64,000 nt of DNA from Streptomyces buecherae. GTDB lineage: Bacteria > Actinomycetota > Actinomycetes > Streptomycetales > Streptomycetaceae. The stretch is from contig NZ_CP060404.1 in the NCBI RefSeq assembly GCF_014295035.1, positions 8,224,501-8,288,500 on the forward strand, in the 5' to 3' direction. A program made the position numbers and the translations under genes. Numbering within the stretch: position 1 is the stretch's first letter; every line of letters begins with the position of its first letter. This document shows, one piece after another, positions 24,385 to 32,220 of the stretch. The notes under the pieces were generated by a model. The model saw only the letters and a program-made list of their open reading frames with translations, was not told the origin of the DNA and did not search any database.

Positions 24385-25610
24385 GCGGACGCCTCCCAGG
24401 GGATGCTCGCGGTCAGGCGGAAGACGCCGCCCGGACGTCGTTCCGTGGACAGCGCGCCGTCCAACTCGGCCAGGCGCTCGCGCAGTCCGGGCAGGCCGGC
24501 GCCGCCGGCCGCGGGCCCGGCGCCCGCCCCGTCGTTCTCCATCACCAGCACCGCCGAACGCGCCGGCGTCGCGCGCACCGACAACTCGCAGTGCGAGGCA
24601 CCGGACGCGTGCCGGAGCACGTTCGTCGTCCCCTCGCGCACCACCCAACCCAGCGCCGACTGCACCTCGGTGGGCAGCCGCGCCGCCGGGCCGTCCTCGA
24701 TCCGGCAGTCGATCCCGGCCGCTTCGAGTACGGAGCGGGCGCCGGCCAGCTCGGTGTGCAGGTCGGCGGTTCGGTAACCACGCACCACCGCGCGGATCTC
24801 GCGCTGCGACTCCCGCGCGATGCGCTGCACCTCCTCCATCTGTTCCACCGCCTCCTCCCTTCCCCGGCGCGCCAGTTGGGCCGCGAGCTCGCTCTTGAGC
24901 GCGACCACGGCGAGGTTGCGGCCGAGCACGTCGTGCAGGTCGCGGCCGAAGCGCAGCCGCTCCTCGGCCACGGCGAGGCGGGCCTGCGTCTCCCGGGCCG
25001 CGACCAGCTTCTCGATGAGGTGGACGCCCCCGCCCGAGGCGCGGAGCGTCACCGCCATGAACGGCACCAGGAGCAGGCTGGCGCCGGCCACCAGGACCAG
25101 CGGCCGGCCGCTCAGCCCGGCCACCGCCGCCCCTGCGATCGTCATCACCGCCACCGCTGGGACCAGCACGACGCTGGTGCGCGGCGCGAGCGCCAGGGCC
25201 GGCGGGCCGGCGTAGAACATCAGCAGCCACAGCAGGTACGACTCCAGGTCGTTACCCGCGATACGGCCGTCGGCCAGCAGCGCGCAGCCCAGGCCGGCCA
25301 TGGCGAGGGTGATCGCGGTGTACAGCCCGACGAGCGGGTCCGGGCGCGGGGCCGCGCCGAGATAGTGGCGCAGGGCCGCCCGGGTGAGCAGCGCGTGGAC
25401 GGCGACGTGGGCCGCGCCCAGCGCCGCCACCAGGGCCAGCCAGCGCCCGCCGGCGTCCGACGTCGCGAGCCAGAACGCCCACAGCCCGGCCTCGAAGAGG
25501 GCGAGGAAGGTGATGCTGGAGAGCGTGTAGCGACGGTAGCGCTCGGGCCCTCCCGGGCCCCCGAACCGCTCCACCCACGCGTCCACGTTCAGGCTTCCCG
25601 GCACCGTCAC
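24381..25610 (-). CDS. Two-component sensor histidine kinase (DesK/NarX-like)
   Basis: A 409-residue membrane kinase. The N-terminal half has about five membrane spans (SITFLALFEAGLWAFWLAT, LALVAALGAAHVAVHALLT and others). The HisKA_3 dimerisation helix carries phospho-acceptor His226 in FGRDLHDVLGRNLAVVALKS. The ATPase domain has the N box in VVREGTTNVLRHASGA and G-box GGAGLPGLRERLAELDG. The exact start is uncertain: I use the GTG at 25610, with a GTG at 25604 as an alternative. It lies 15 bases after the permease stop and overlaps its cognate regulator gene. Confidence 0.9.
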   Translation of the reverse strand: MTVPGSLNVDAWVERFGGPGGPERYRRYTLSSITFLALFEAGLWAFWLATSDAGGRWLALVAALGAAHVAVHALLTRAALRHYLGAAPRPDPLVGLYTAITLAMAGLGCALLADGRIAGNDLESYLLWLLMFYAGPPALALAPRTSVVLVPAVAVMTIAGAAVAGLSGRPLVLVAGASLLLVPFMAVTLRASGGGVHLIEKLVAARETQARLAVAEERLRFGRDLHDVLGRNLAVVALKSELAAQLARRGREEAVEQMEEVQRIARESQREIRAVVRGYRTADLHTELAGARSVLEAAGIDCRIEDGPAARLPTEVQSALGWVVREGTTNVLRHASGASHCELSVRATPARSAVLVMENDGAGAGPAAGGAGLPGLRERLAELDGALSTERRPGGVFRLTASIPWEASA

Positions 25611-25624
25611 CTCGCTCGCCGTCC

Positions 25625-26446
25625 TCAACTCCGTGACCCCCAGCGGAACCACCGACGCACAGCAAACACCGCCAGGCCCGTCCACACCAAGGCGAGGCCG
25701 ACCGCCCGGACCTGCTCGACGCCGCCCAGGTCGCCGGTCCAGCCACCTCGCAGCAGGTCCATCACCGGCGAGAACGGCAGCCAGCCGGCGACGTCGGCCA
25801 CCGGGCCCGGCAACAGCCCGCGCGGCGCGAAGACCCCCGAGCCGCCCATGGTCAGCAACAGGAACGGCAGGTACGTCACCTGCGCGCTCTCCGCCGTCCG
25901 GGTGAACGCCGCCGTCAGCGCCGCCCCGACGACCAGCATCGCCATCCCGATGACCAGGCCGAGCACCACCAGGTGCCAGGCGACTGGCGCACGCGCGTCC
26001 AGGAACACGGTCATCCCGGCCCCCAGCAGCGCGGACTGCGCCAGCGCCAGCCAGAGCGCCGGCAGCGCGCTGCCGACGAGGATCTCCCCGTCGCGCAGCT
26101 CGCCGGTGCGCAGCCGCTTGAGCACCAGGCCCTCGCGGCGCACGACGTACACGCCGACCAGGTTCGTGTAGACGGCGAAGAGCAGCGCCATCGCCAGCGC
26201 GGCGGGCAGCATGACGGTGGCCACCGACAGGCCGGTGCCGCCGAGGTCCAGCCTGTCGACCATGCCGCGCATCGCGAAGGCCGCCGTGCTGGGCAGGAAC
26301 ACCACGGTCACCAGGGACGCCTTGCTGCGCAGCAGCAGCGTCAGCTCGGCCCGACCGAGGGCGGCCATACGGGCCGTGGCGGAGCCCCGCGCGGGCGCGG
26401 CCGGGCGCGGGGGCGTCGGGGCGGTGCGTGTCGCTGGCGTCAGCAC
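25625..26446 (-). CDS. ABC-2 type transporter permease
   Basis: A 273-residue membrane protein with six hydrophobic segments, including LSVATVMLPAALAMALLFAV, LVVLGLVIGMAMLVVGAALT, YLPFLLLTMGGSGVFAP and AVGLALVWTGLAVFAVRR. The GVFAPRGLLPGPVADVAGWL element followed by PFSPVMDLLRGGW is typical of ABC-2 exporters. The GTG at 26446 has GAGGGAG four bases upstream and overlaps the ATPase stop by seven bases. With the ATPase it forms an exporter for an unknown substrate, perhaps a membrane-active compound sensed by the kinase (inference). Confidence 0.9.
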   Translation of the reverse strand: MLTPATRTAPTPPRPAAPARGSATARMAALGRAELTLLLRSKASLVTVVFLPSTAAFAMRGMVDRLDLGGTGLSVATVMLPAALAMALLFAVYTNLVGVYVVRREGLVLKRLRTGELRDGEILVGSALPALWLALAQSALLGAGMTVFLDARAPVAWHLVVLGLVIGMAMLVVGAALTAAFTRTAESAQVTYLPFLLLTMGGSGVFAPRGLLPGPVADVAGWLPFSPVMDLLRGGWTGDLGGVEQVRAVGLALVWTGLAVFAVRRWFRWGSRS

Positions 26447-27369
26447 CGTGCTCCCTCGCTCTCCAGGCCGCGCGCGATCTCCATGAACGCCTCCTCCAGC
26501 GTCGCCGAGCGGGCGTCAAGACCGCGCAGCTCCACGCCCTCGTCCCGAGCCCACGACAGCAGTGCCGTCGCCGTGCGCTGCAGGTCGACGGTCTCCAGGT
26601 GGACCCTCGGACCGGCCGACTCATGCCCGGTCACGCCCAGTGGCGCGAGCGGCGGCAGCTCGCCCAGGAAGCGGTCAGGGGGCAGTTCGAAGCTGATCCG
26701 CGCGGGCCGCTCGGCGACCACGTCGGACACCCGGCCCGAGGTGGCGATCACCCCCTCGTGCATGATCGCCAGCCGGTCGGCCAGTTGTTCCGCCTCCTCC
26801 AGGTAGTGCGTGGTGAGCAGCACCGTCGTGCCCTGCTCCGTCAGCCCGCGGATCAGCTCCCAGGTGTCGCGGCGGGACTGCGCGTCCAAGCCGGTCGTCG
26901 GCTCGTCGAGGAACAGCACCTCCGGCCGCCCCAGCAGGGCGAGCGCGAGGTCCAGGCGACGGCGCTCGCCACCGGAGAGCTGCCTGACCCGTACCTTCTC
27001 GCGCCCCGCCAGGCGCACGGCCTCCAGTGCCTCGTCCACGGGGCGGGCGCCGCTGGTGCAACCCGCCCACATCCGCGCCGTCTCCGCGACCGTCAACTCC
27101 GTCGGGAATCCGCCCTCCTGAAGCATCACGCCGATGCGGGGCCGGACGGCGGCGCGTTCGCGGTACGGGTCGTGGCCGAGCACGCGGACGGACCCGGTGG
27201 CGGGGGCGGCCTGCCCCTCCAGGAGTTCGAGGGTGGAGGTCTTCCCGGTACCGTTGGTGCCCAGGAGGGCGAACAGCTCACCGCGCGCGACGGTGAGGTC
27301 GATGCCGCGTACGGCCTCGAAGTCCCGGTAGCGGCGCCGCAGGTCCGCAGTTTCGATGACTGGTTCCAT
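26440..27369 (-). CDS. ABC transporter ATP-binding protein
   Basis: A 309-residue ATPase of the ABC-2 exporter type. Walker A is LLGTNGTGKTSTLELLEG, the signature is VRQLSGGERRRLDLALALLG, Walker B is EVLFLDEPTTGLD, and the H-loop is TTHYLEEAEQLAD. A C-terminal extension of about 90 residues is typical for drug-resistance ATPases. I use the ATG at 27369. An ATG at 27441 would place the start inside the perfect palindrome and is less likely. It is first gene of a four-gene operon with permease, kinase and regulator. Confidence 0.93.
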   Translation of the reverse strand: MEPVIETADLRRRYRDFEAVRGIDLTVARGELFALLGTNGTGKTSTLELLEGQAAPATGSVRVLGHDPYRERAAVRPRIGVMLQEGGFPTELTVAETARMWAGCTSGARPVDEALEAVRLAGREKVRVRQLSGGERRRLDLALALLGRPEVLFLDEPTTGLDAQSRRDTWELIRGLTEQGTTVLLTTHYLEEAEQLADRLAIMHEGVIATSGRVSDVVAERPARISFELPPDRFLGELPPLAPLGVTGHESAGPRVHLETVDLQRTATALLSWARDEGVELRGLDARSATLEEAFMEIARGLESEGARC

Positions 27370-27423
27370 GCGATCCAGGGTTCCGGCGAGCCGGGCCCGG
27401 TAGGAGTGCGGTCTGTCACGAGG

Positions 27424-27445
27424 CCGCATGACATCTGTCATGCGG
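27424..27445. promoter_or_regulatory. Perfect 22-bp palindrome upstream of the ABC/two-component operon
   Basis: Arms CCGCATGACA and TGTCATGCGG flank a TC centre, 55-76 bases upstream of the ATPase start. The symmetry and position fit an operator for a dimeric regulator, most simply the operon's own LuxR-type response regulator. Binding is inferred. Confidence 0.6.
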
Positions 27446-27475
27446 GCCCCGGGCCCCGGGCCCCGGGCCCCGGGC
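27444..27475. repeat. GGGCCCC tandem repeat
   Basis: Four complete GGGCCCC units plus a partial fifth. Each unit is nearly self-complementary, so the array can fold into hairpins. It lies between the stop of the SCO6745-like gene and the ABC operon start and may act as a transcriptional barrier. Confidence 0.75.
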
Positions 27476-27565
27476 GCGGTGGACGATCCGCGCCCGGCCC
27501 CCGTGTCGGCGGTCCGCGCCCGCGCGCACCGCCGACGACCGGCGGGCGGGCGGTGACGGCGGGGC

Positions 27566-28423
27566 TTACGTCTGGTCGGGGGCGGGCAGGCCGATGGGGT
27601 TGGGGAACCGCAGTGCGGTCGCGCACGCCCGGGCCAGGGGCGTGAGCAGCGGTATCAGCCGCTCGGGGTCGGCGCCGCCCGGGTCCTGCCAGGGGCGCTG
27701 GGCCGCCCGGTTGGTGGCCTGCTCGATCTCGCGCAGCGCCTGCCGGCCCCGCTCCGTCGTCGCGCCGGCCGCGGTCAGCAGACCGCGCCCGCCCAGCCGC
27801 TCGGCCGCCGCGGCCCACTCCTCGTCGGTCCAGCCCCGGTACGGCTGCAGCTCGGAGCGCGGCAGGTCGGCCCCCGCGCGCAGGACGAGCACCTCACAGC
27901 CGTCCAACCCCGCCGCCACCAGCGCCGCCACGTGCCCGTCGCCCCGGTGCTCGCGCAGCAGCGTCGCCGCGTGCCAGAGCCGGGCCAACGGGTCGTCCGG
28001 CAGCGGCAGCGCGGTGTTCGCGGCGGCCAGCACGCGCCCCGCGCAGTCGAGCCGGGCCGCCACCTCGACGAGCTGGCCGGCCGCCCGCTCGGCCGCCGCC
28101 TCCTGCCCGGCCAGCAGGCGTCGCAGCGCCGTGACCGCACCGGCCTGCCGCAGCTCCAGCGCCCGCCGTGGCGGAGCCGTCTGCCACACCGCGGGCAACG
28201 CCCTGGCCACCATGGTCGGCGCGAAGGTGAAGAACGCGGCCGTGATCGGCTCGGGCCCCACCGCGCCGAGCGGGGCCGCCCGGCCCGCGAAGTAGCCCGG
28301 CCAAAAGCCCCGCAGACCGGCGGCGTCGAACCCGGCGTGCGCGTCGGGCGCGAAGTAGCTCACGGCGTGCAGCGGCTCGATGAGGGGCCACAGGGTGCCG
28401 GCGATCCGTTCCGCCTCGCTCAT
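27566..28423 (-). CDS. SCO6745-like family protein (helix-turn-helix-containing)
   Basis: A 285-residue protein. The N-terminal WPLIEPLHAVSYFAPDAHAG followed by AAGLRGFWPGYFAGRAAPLG, and the C-terminal winged-helix-like region RGWTDEEWAAAAERLGGRGLL with TTERGRQALREIEQATN, match the actinobacterial SCO6745 family. Its biochemical role is not established. The ATG at 28423 overlaps the SGNH hydrolase stop in an ATGA and is last in a coupled three-gene operon. Confidence 0.75.
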   Translation of the reverse strand: MSEAERIAGTLWPLIEPLHAVSYFAPDAHAGFDAAGLRGFWPGYFAGRAAPLGAVGPEPITAAFFTFAPTMVARALPAVWQTAPPRRALELRQAGAVTALRRLLAGQEAAAERAAGQLVEVAARLDCAGRVLAAANTALPLPDDPLARLWHAATLLREHRGDGHVAALVAAGLDGCEVLVLRAGADLPRSELQPYRGWTDEEWAAAAERLGGRGLLTAAGATTERGRQALREIEQATNRAAQRPWQDPGGADPERLIPLLTPLARACATALRFPNPIGLPAPDQT

Positions 28424-29628
28424 GTCTCCACCTTTCTCGTCTTCCTCGTGTAGGGGACGCGCTCCGCCCTGGCCGCGGGGACGCCTCCCGCGCGGTCCGC
28501 CGGGACGGTCCCGGGGGCGGGTGGCCTCGCCGGCTCCGGCACGCACGACGTGCGGCGCAGCAGGGTCAGGAACCGCCCGGCGAAGACCGGATGGCCGGCC
28601 GGCGACGGATGCAGCCGATCCGTGCCCTCCGGTTCGAGCAGCAGCGGCACACAGCTCGGCCCGAACACCCGCGGCCCGTGCAGGTAGTGCAGCCGGCTGT
28701 CGCCGTGCTCGCGCAGCATCCGCACCGCCTGCCGCACCCGCTCGCGGCTCTCCCGCACCGTCAGGCCCGACGGCCCGGCCACCTCCTCGCGCTCGGGGGC
28801 GACGATGGTGGACATCACGCCGAACGGCGTGTCCGGATGGCCGTCGCGCACGGTGCGCACGAAGCCGATCAGGGCGGCCGTCAGCGACGCGCCGCTGTGC
28901 GTGCCGAGGGTGTGGACGTTGATGCCGACGCACACGGTGAGCAACTCCGCTGGCAGGTCGCGCATCAGCCGTGCGGTCATCGGCTGGAGGTAACATCCCG
29001 CTCCCAGCGCCAACGAGGTCAGGTCCCAGCCGGCCCGCCGCGCCACCAGCGCCGGCCAGGTCCGACTGGGCGAGTGCGCGCCGCGGCCCAGCGATATGGA
29101 GCTGCCGTAGTGCACCCAGCGCGGCCGGTCGCCGGGCGGGTCGGCCGCCACCGTCGCGCCCGCGGCGAGGGTGAGGCCGCGCAGCCGGAACCGGTGGTAG
29201 TAAGGCAGCCACAACTCCACGACCGGCAGCGGCCCGACCGGCGCGCCCCGGGTGGGTCCGGGCCGCGCTGTCAGCCCCGACACGCGGAACTCCGCGTCCC
29301 CACCGTGCGTCTCCAGCGCCACCGACGCCACGGGTCGGCCGTCGCGCAGCACGTCCAGGCGGGCTCGCTCGGGCGGGCCCGCCAGCCGTGGCGCCGGGTC
29401 GGCCTGGTAGCGGCAGTGCAGCCAGGGGCTGTCGGTGCGGAGTGTGACGCGCACCCCCGCCGGCATCGCGGCCCGCCCGACCCCGCCCTCCGGCAGGTGC
29501 AGCGCGGCCTCCTCGTACGGCAGCCGCCAGGGCGCGGTCCACCGCGGGGTGCGCTCCAGGGAGACCGCGCCCCGGTAGCGCAGCAGCGGGTCATCGTGGG
29601 CGAGTGACCGCGCGGCGGGCTCGCTCAT
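28420..29628 (-). CDS. SGNH/GDSL hydrolase with N-terminal beta-sandwich domain
   Basis: A 402-residue esterase-like protein. The N-terminal 150 residues look like the beta-sandwich domain of two-domain SGNH carbohydrate esterases (GVRVTLRTDSPWLHCRYQAD). The catalytic block I is WVHYGSSISLGRG with Ser in GSS, block III is TVCVGINVH, and the C-terminal catalytic pair is TDRLHPSPAGHPVFAGR. It has no signal peptide, so it probably acts in the cytosol. A Pro/Arg tail follows. It is coupled by ATGA overlaps to genes on both sides. Confidence 0.82.
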   Translation of the reverse strand: MSEPAARSLAHDDPLLRYRGAVSLERTPRWTAPWRLPYEEAALHLPEGGVGRAAMPAGVRVTLRTDSPWLHCRYQADPAPRLAGPPERARLDVLRDGRPVASVALETHGGDAEFRVSGLTARPGPTRGAPVGPLPVVELWLPYYHRFRLRGLTLAAGATVAADPPGDRPRWVHYGSSISLGRGAHSPSRTWPALVARRAGWDLTSLALGAGCYLQPMTARLMRDLPAELLTVCVGINVHTLGTHSGASLTAALIGFVRTVRDGHPDTPFGVMSTIVAPEREEVAGPSGLTVRESRERVRQAVRMLREHGDSRLHYLHGPRVFGPSCVPLLLEPEGTDRLHPSPAGHPVFAGRFLTLLRRTSCVPEPARPPAPGTVPADRAGGVPAARAERVPYTRKTRKVET

Positions 29629-30182
29629 CGCGGCTCGTCCACGGTCACCATCGCGGCGAGCGCGCGCACCGTGTTCCCGTCGCGGGCGGTGCCGAACAGG
29701 CCCGGCCGCTTCTCCCACAGCGCCTGGGTGAGCCTGGACTGCCGCACCCCGCCCGGGTAGTGCACGTGGGCCTCGCGCTCGCCGACGTGGAACTGGTCCG
29801 GTGCGTACGCGGCCGGGTCGAGGCCGGCCAGCCGCGCGTGGTCCACCGGGCCGGAGAGGAGGGTGACCAGCAGCCGGGCGGGGTCGATGTCGCGGCCGGA
29901 GAAGGGAATGCGCGCGGCGACGCGGCACGGTTCGGCGCCCTCCAGGACCAGCACGCGCACATCGAGCGACAGCCGCTCGGCGATGGCCCGCTCCAGTGCC
30001 TCGCCCCACGCGGCCGGGCCCGCGCCGCCCGCAGGCGGCACGAACACCGCGTTGCCGCTCCGCGGATACGCGCGCACCTCCGCGCACCCCAGGTCAGCGA
30101 GCGACTCCCGCGGGGTGGGCATGGGCACGCGGCGATGCTCACCCACGCTGATGCCGCGCGACAGCGCCAGGTATCTGGTCAC
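29625..30182 (-). CDS. DUF1697 family protein
   Basis: A 185-residue protein with the DUF1697 opening TRYLALSRGISVGEHRRVPM, the motif LADLGCAEVRAYPRSGNAVF, and the C-terminal RPGLFGTARDGNTVRALAAM. The family is widespread in actinobacteria and lacks a defined activity. The start is the GTG at 30182. It is first in the coupled operon with the SGNH hydrolase and SCO6745-like genes. Confidence 0.85.
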   Translation of the reverse strand: MTRYLALSRGISVGEHRRVPMPTPRESLADLGCAEVRAYPRSGNAVFVPPAGGAGPAAWGEALERAIAERLSLDVRVLVLEGAEPCRVAARIPFSGRDIDPARLLVTLLSGPVDHARLAGLDPAAYAPDQFHVGEREAHVHYPGGVRQSRLTQALWEKRPGLFGTARDGNTVRALAAMVTVDEPR

Positions 30183-30257
30183 CCGCCCACCGTAACGGCG
30201 ACCACTGACAGTGACCGATGGCAGGCGGCGTGGGCGATGCGGTCGGAGGCGGCGTTC

Positions 30258-30291
30258 GGCCCGGGTCCGACGTGCCGTGCGGACCCGGGCC
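30258..30291. terminator. Terminator hairpin after the Rpf/M23 gene
   Basis: Perfect 12-bp arms GGCCCGGGTCCG and CGGACCCGGGCC with a 10-base loop begin 18 bases beyond the minus-strand stop at 30309. It should terminate the peptidoglycan-hydrolase transcript. Confidence 0.75.
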
Positions 30292-30308
30292 GGGAAACAG
30301 CGCGCCGC

Positions 30309-31601
30309 CTAGATGTTGACGCCGTGTGCCCTGAGGTAGGCCACCGGGTTGATGTCCGAGCCGTAGCCGGGCCCGGTGCGGATCTCGAAGTGCAGGTGCG
30401 GGCCGGTGCTGTTGCCGGTGGAGCCGGAACGACCGATGCGCTGCCCGCCGCTGACGGGCTGCCCCTCGCGCACCACGATCTGCGACAGGTGGGCGTACTG
30501 GCTGTATCTGCCGTCCGCGTGCCGGATCACGACCTGGTACCCGTACGCGTCGCCCCAACCGGAGGAGACGACGGTGCCCGGGCCGACCGCCCTGACCGAG
30601 GTGCCGATCGAAACCGGGAAGTCCACGCCCGTGTGGTAGCCACGGGACCAGCTCGAACCGGCTACCCGATACCCGGTGGTGACGCCCACGCCGCTGACCG
30701 GCGCGGTGTAGCCGCCGGTCGCGGGGGCCGGCCGCTTCCGCTGCTCCGGTACGCGCTCCGGCGTGTGCCGTGGCTTGGGCGCCGGCTTCTGGGTGGGCTT
30801 GGGCGCTGGTTTGCTCACCTGCTGGCGACTGTCGTCCTTGGGGCGCGGCTTCACCGAGGGCCGCTCGGGTGCCTTCGGCGCGGGCTTCGGCCGCGCCGTG
30901 GGCGGCGTCTTGGCCTGCGGGCGCTTGGGTTGGGCCGGCGCGGCCGAGCCACCCTTCAGGGACAGCCGCTGGCCCGGCAGGATCAGGTTCGGGTCCTGGC
31001 CGATGGTAGGCCGGTTGGCCTCGTACAGCCCCCGCCAACCCCCGCGCACGTCGTGCTCGTCGGCGATTCCCGAGAGCGTGTCGCCGCTCACCACCACGTA
31101 CGGCCCCGCCTTGGGGCCGCGGCCGGGCAGCGAGGTGGGGGTCGTCTCGACCTTGCGCTGCTGACTTGCCGCCGTCGTGACCTGCCCCGTCGTCGCGGGG
31201 GCGGCCTTGGCCTGGGGCTGCGCGTCGCCCCGCGTCAGAACGGAGCCGGAGCAGTTGGGCCAGGCCCGCGGGCCCTGGGCGGCCAACACCTTCTCGGCGA
31301 CCGCTATCTGCTGTTCCCGCGTGGCCAGGTCGGCGCGGGGCGCGTAGGCCGCGCCGCCGTACTCCTGCCAAGTGCTCTGCGAGAACTGGAGCCCGCCGTA
31401 ATAGCCGTTGCCCGTGTTGATGTCCCAGTTGTTGGTGCTCTCACATCGGGCCACCTTGTCCCAGGCTTCCTGGGTGGCGGCGCTCGCTCCGGCCGCCGCG
31501 ACGAGCGGCAGGGCCATGCCCGCGCCGCTGGCGGTGACGGTGAGCGAGGCACGGGAGACCCGGTTGGGCTGATGACGGCGATGGCGACCACGTACGGACA
31601 T
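30309..31601 (-). CDS. Secreted Rpf-like transglycosylase with LysM and M23 endopeptidase domains
   Basis: A 430-residue exported cell-wall enzyme, resembling the RpfD type of Streptomyces. A signal peptide (about 1-42) is followed by an Rpf domain with catalytic Glu in WDKVARCESTNNWDINTGNG and the GLQFSQSTW motif (about 43-120). A LysM domain comes next (YVVVSGDTLSGIADEHDV, about 165-215), then a Pro/Lys-rich linker. The M23 peptidase closes the protein with zinc ligands in GYHTGVDF, YAHLSQI and PHLHFEI. It would cut both glycan strands and stem peptides and promote spore germination or growth. The ATG at 31601 is used. Confidence 0.93.
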   Translation of the reverse strand: MSVRGRHRRHQPNRVSRASLTVTASGAGMALPLVAAAGASAATQEAWDKVARCESTNNWDINTGNGYYGGLQFSQSTWQEYGGAAYAPRADLATREQQIAVAEKVLAAQGPRAWPNCSGSVLTRGDAQPQAKAAPATTGQVTTAASQQRKVETTPTSLPGRGPKAGPYVVVSGDTLSGIADEHDVRGGWRGLYEANRPTIGQDPNLILPGQRLSLKGGSAAPAQPKRPQAKTPPTARPKPAPKAPERPSVKPRPKDDSRQQVSKPAPKPTQKPAPKPRHTPERVPEQRKRPAPATGGYTAPVSGVGVTTGYRVAGSSWSRGYHTGVDFPVSIGTSVRAVGPGTVVSSGWGDAYGYQVVIRHADGRYSQYAHLSQIVVREGQPVSGGQRIGRSGSTGNSTGPHLHFEIRTGPGYGSDINPVAYLRAHGVNI

Positions 31602-31995
31602 AGCGTTCCTCTCGCTGCACCCGTGGACGGGTGTTCGGCGCGCCACAGCGTAGGGCCGCCGCCGAACCGCTACAAGAGGGCATTCGCCCGCCGTTTCGCT
31701 ACCCCGCGCGCCCTCCTCACACCGCGCCCCGGGGCGCCGCCGCGCGCGCCGGCCGACCGCGTCCGCTGACCGACCCGGAGCGCCGAACACATACCAGGTC
31801 ACCGCCTGTTGGCCACCGGGCCAGGCCCCGTGTCGGCGACGGCGCGCACGGCCGGGGTCGCGCGGGGCCGGTGGGGAAGTCGCGCCGCGTCCGCCGCGAC
31901 GGGGCGCTGTTCCCCAGGCGTACCGACTGGTTAGTCTGCGCTCGGGCGGGCCCTCGCGCCCGCCCGCCCATCGACCGATCGCGGGAGGCCAGCGC
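31602..31995. other. Divergent intergenic region upstream of Rpf and acyl-CoA dehydrogenase genes
   Basis: This region carries the Rpf gene promoter and leader. It also contains the short palindrome GACTGGTTAGTC at 31925-31936, which has the look of a TetR-type half-site pair and may control the fatty-acid genes (inference). No gene is apparent. I looked for a c-di-AMP riboswitch, as known upstream of some Streptomyces rpf genes, but could not recognise one. Confidence 0.45.
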
Positions 31996-32220
31996 ATGCG
32001 AGCACGGCGGGTGTACGAGAGCGGCGATCCGCGCCGCGGTACGACACCAGGGACGTTCCCCGAGTCGCGCGCGGCACTGCCAGCGCCGCGGGCCGCGCGC
32101 CCCGACCGGCCCGCCGCGCCCCCGTGTGCGGGCCGCAGCCCGGCCGGTCCGGCACTGCGCCAGGTCGTCCACGCAGCGGTTCGCGGCGTTCCGGTTCGCG
32201 ACCTGGCGCGGACCCGATGA
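31996..32220 (+). CDS. Possible 74-residue leader ORF coupled to acyl-CoA dehydrogenase
   Basis: The ATG at 31996 has GGGAGG eight bases upstream, and the stop TGA (32218-32220) overlaps the ATG of the acyl-CoA dehydrogenase. The product is Pro/Arg-rich (MRARRVYESGDPRRGTTPGT onward) with no recognised domain. Third-position GC is lower than in neighbouring genes, which argues against a conserved protein. It may instead serve as a translated leader, because the dehydrogenase start has no ribosome site. Confidence 0.35.
   Translation: MRARRVYESGDPRRGTTPGTFPESRAALPAPRAARPDRPAAPPCAGRSPAGPALRQVVHAAVRGVPVRDLARTR
32157..32209. promoter_or_regulatory. 11-bp inverted repeat just upstream of acyl-CoA dehydrogenase
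   Basis: Perfect arms GCGCCAGGTCG and CGACCTGGCGC with a 31-base loop end seven bases before the start codon at 32217. In RNA it would fold immediately upstream of the start. As DNA it could be two half-sites of an operator. Confidence 0.45.

Noticed and set aside
31602..31750. c-di-AMP (ydaO) riboswitch upstream of the Rpf-like gene
   Set aside because: Such riboswitches are known before some Streptomyces rpf genes, but I could not recognise the conserved elements here.
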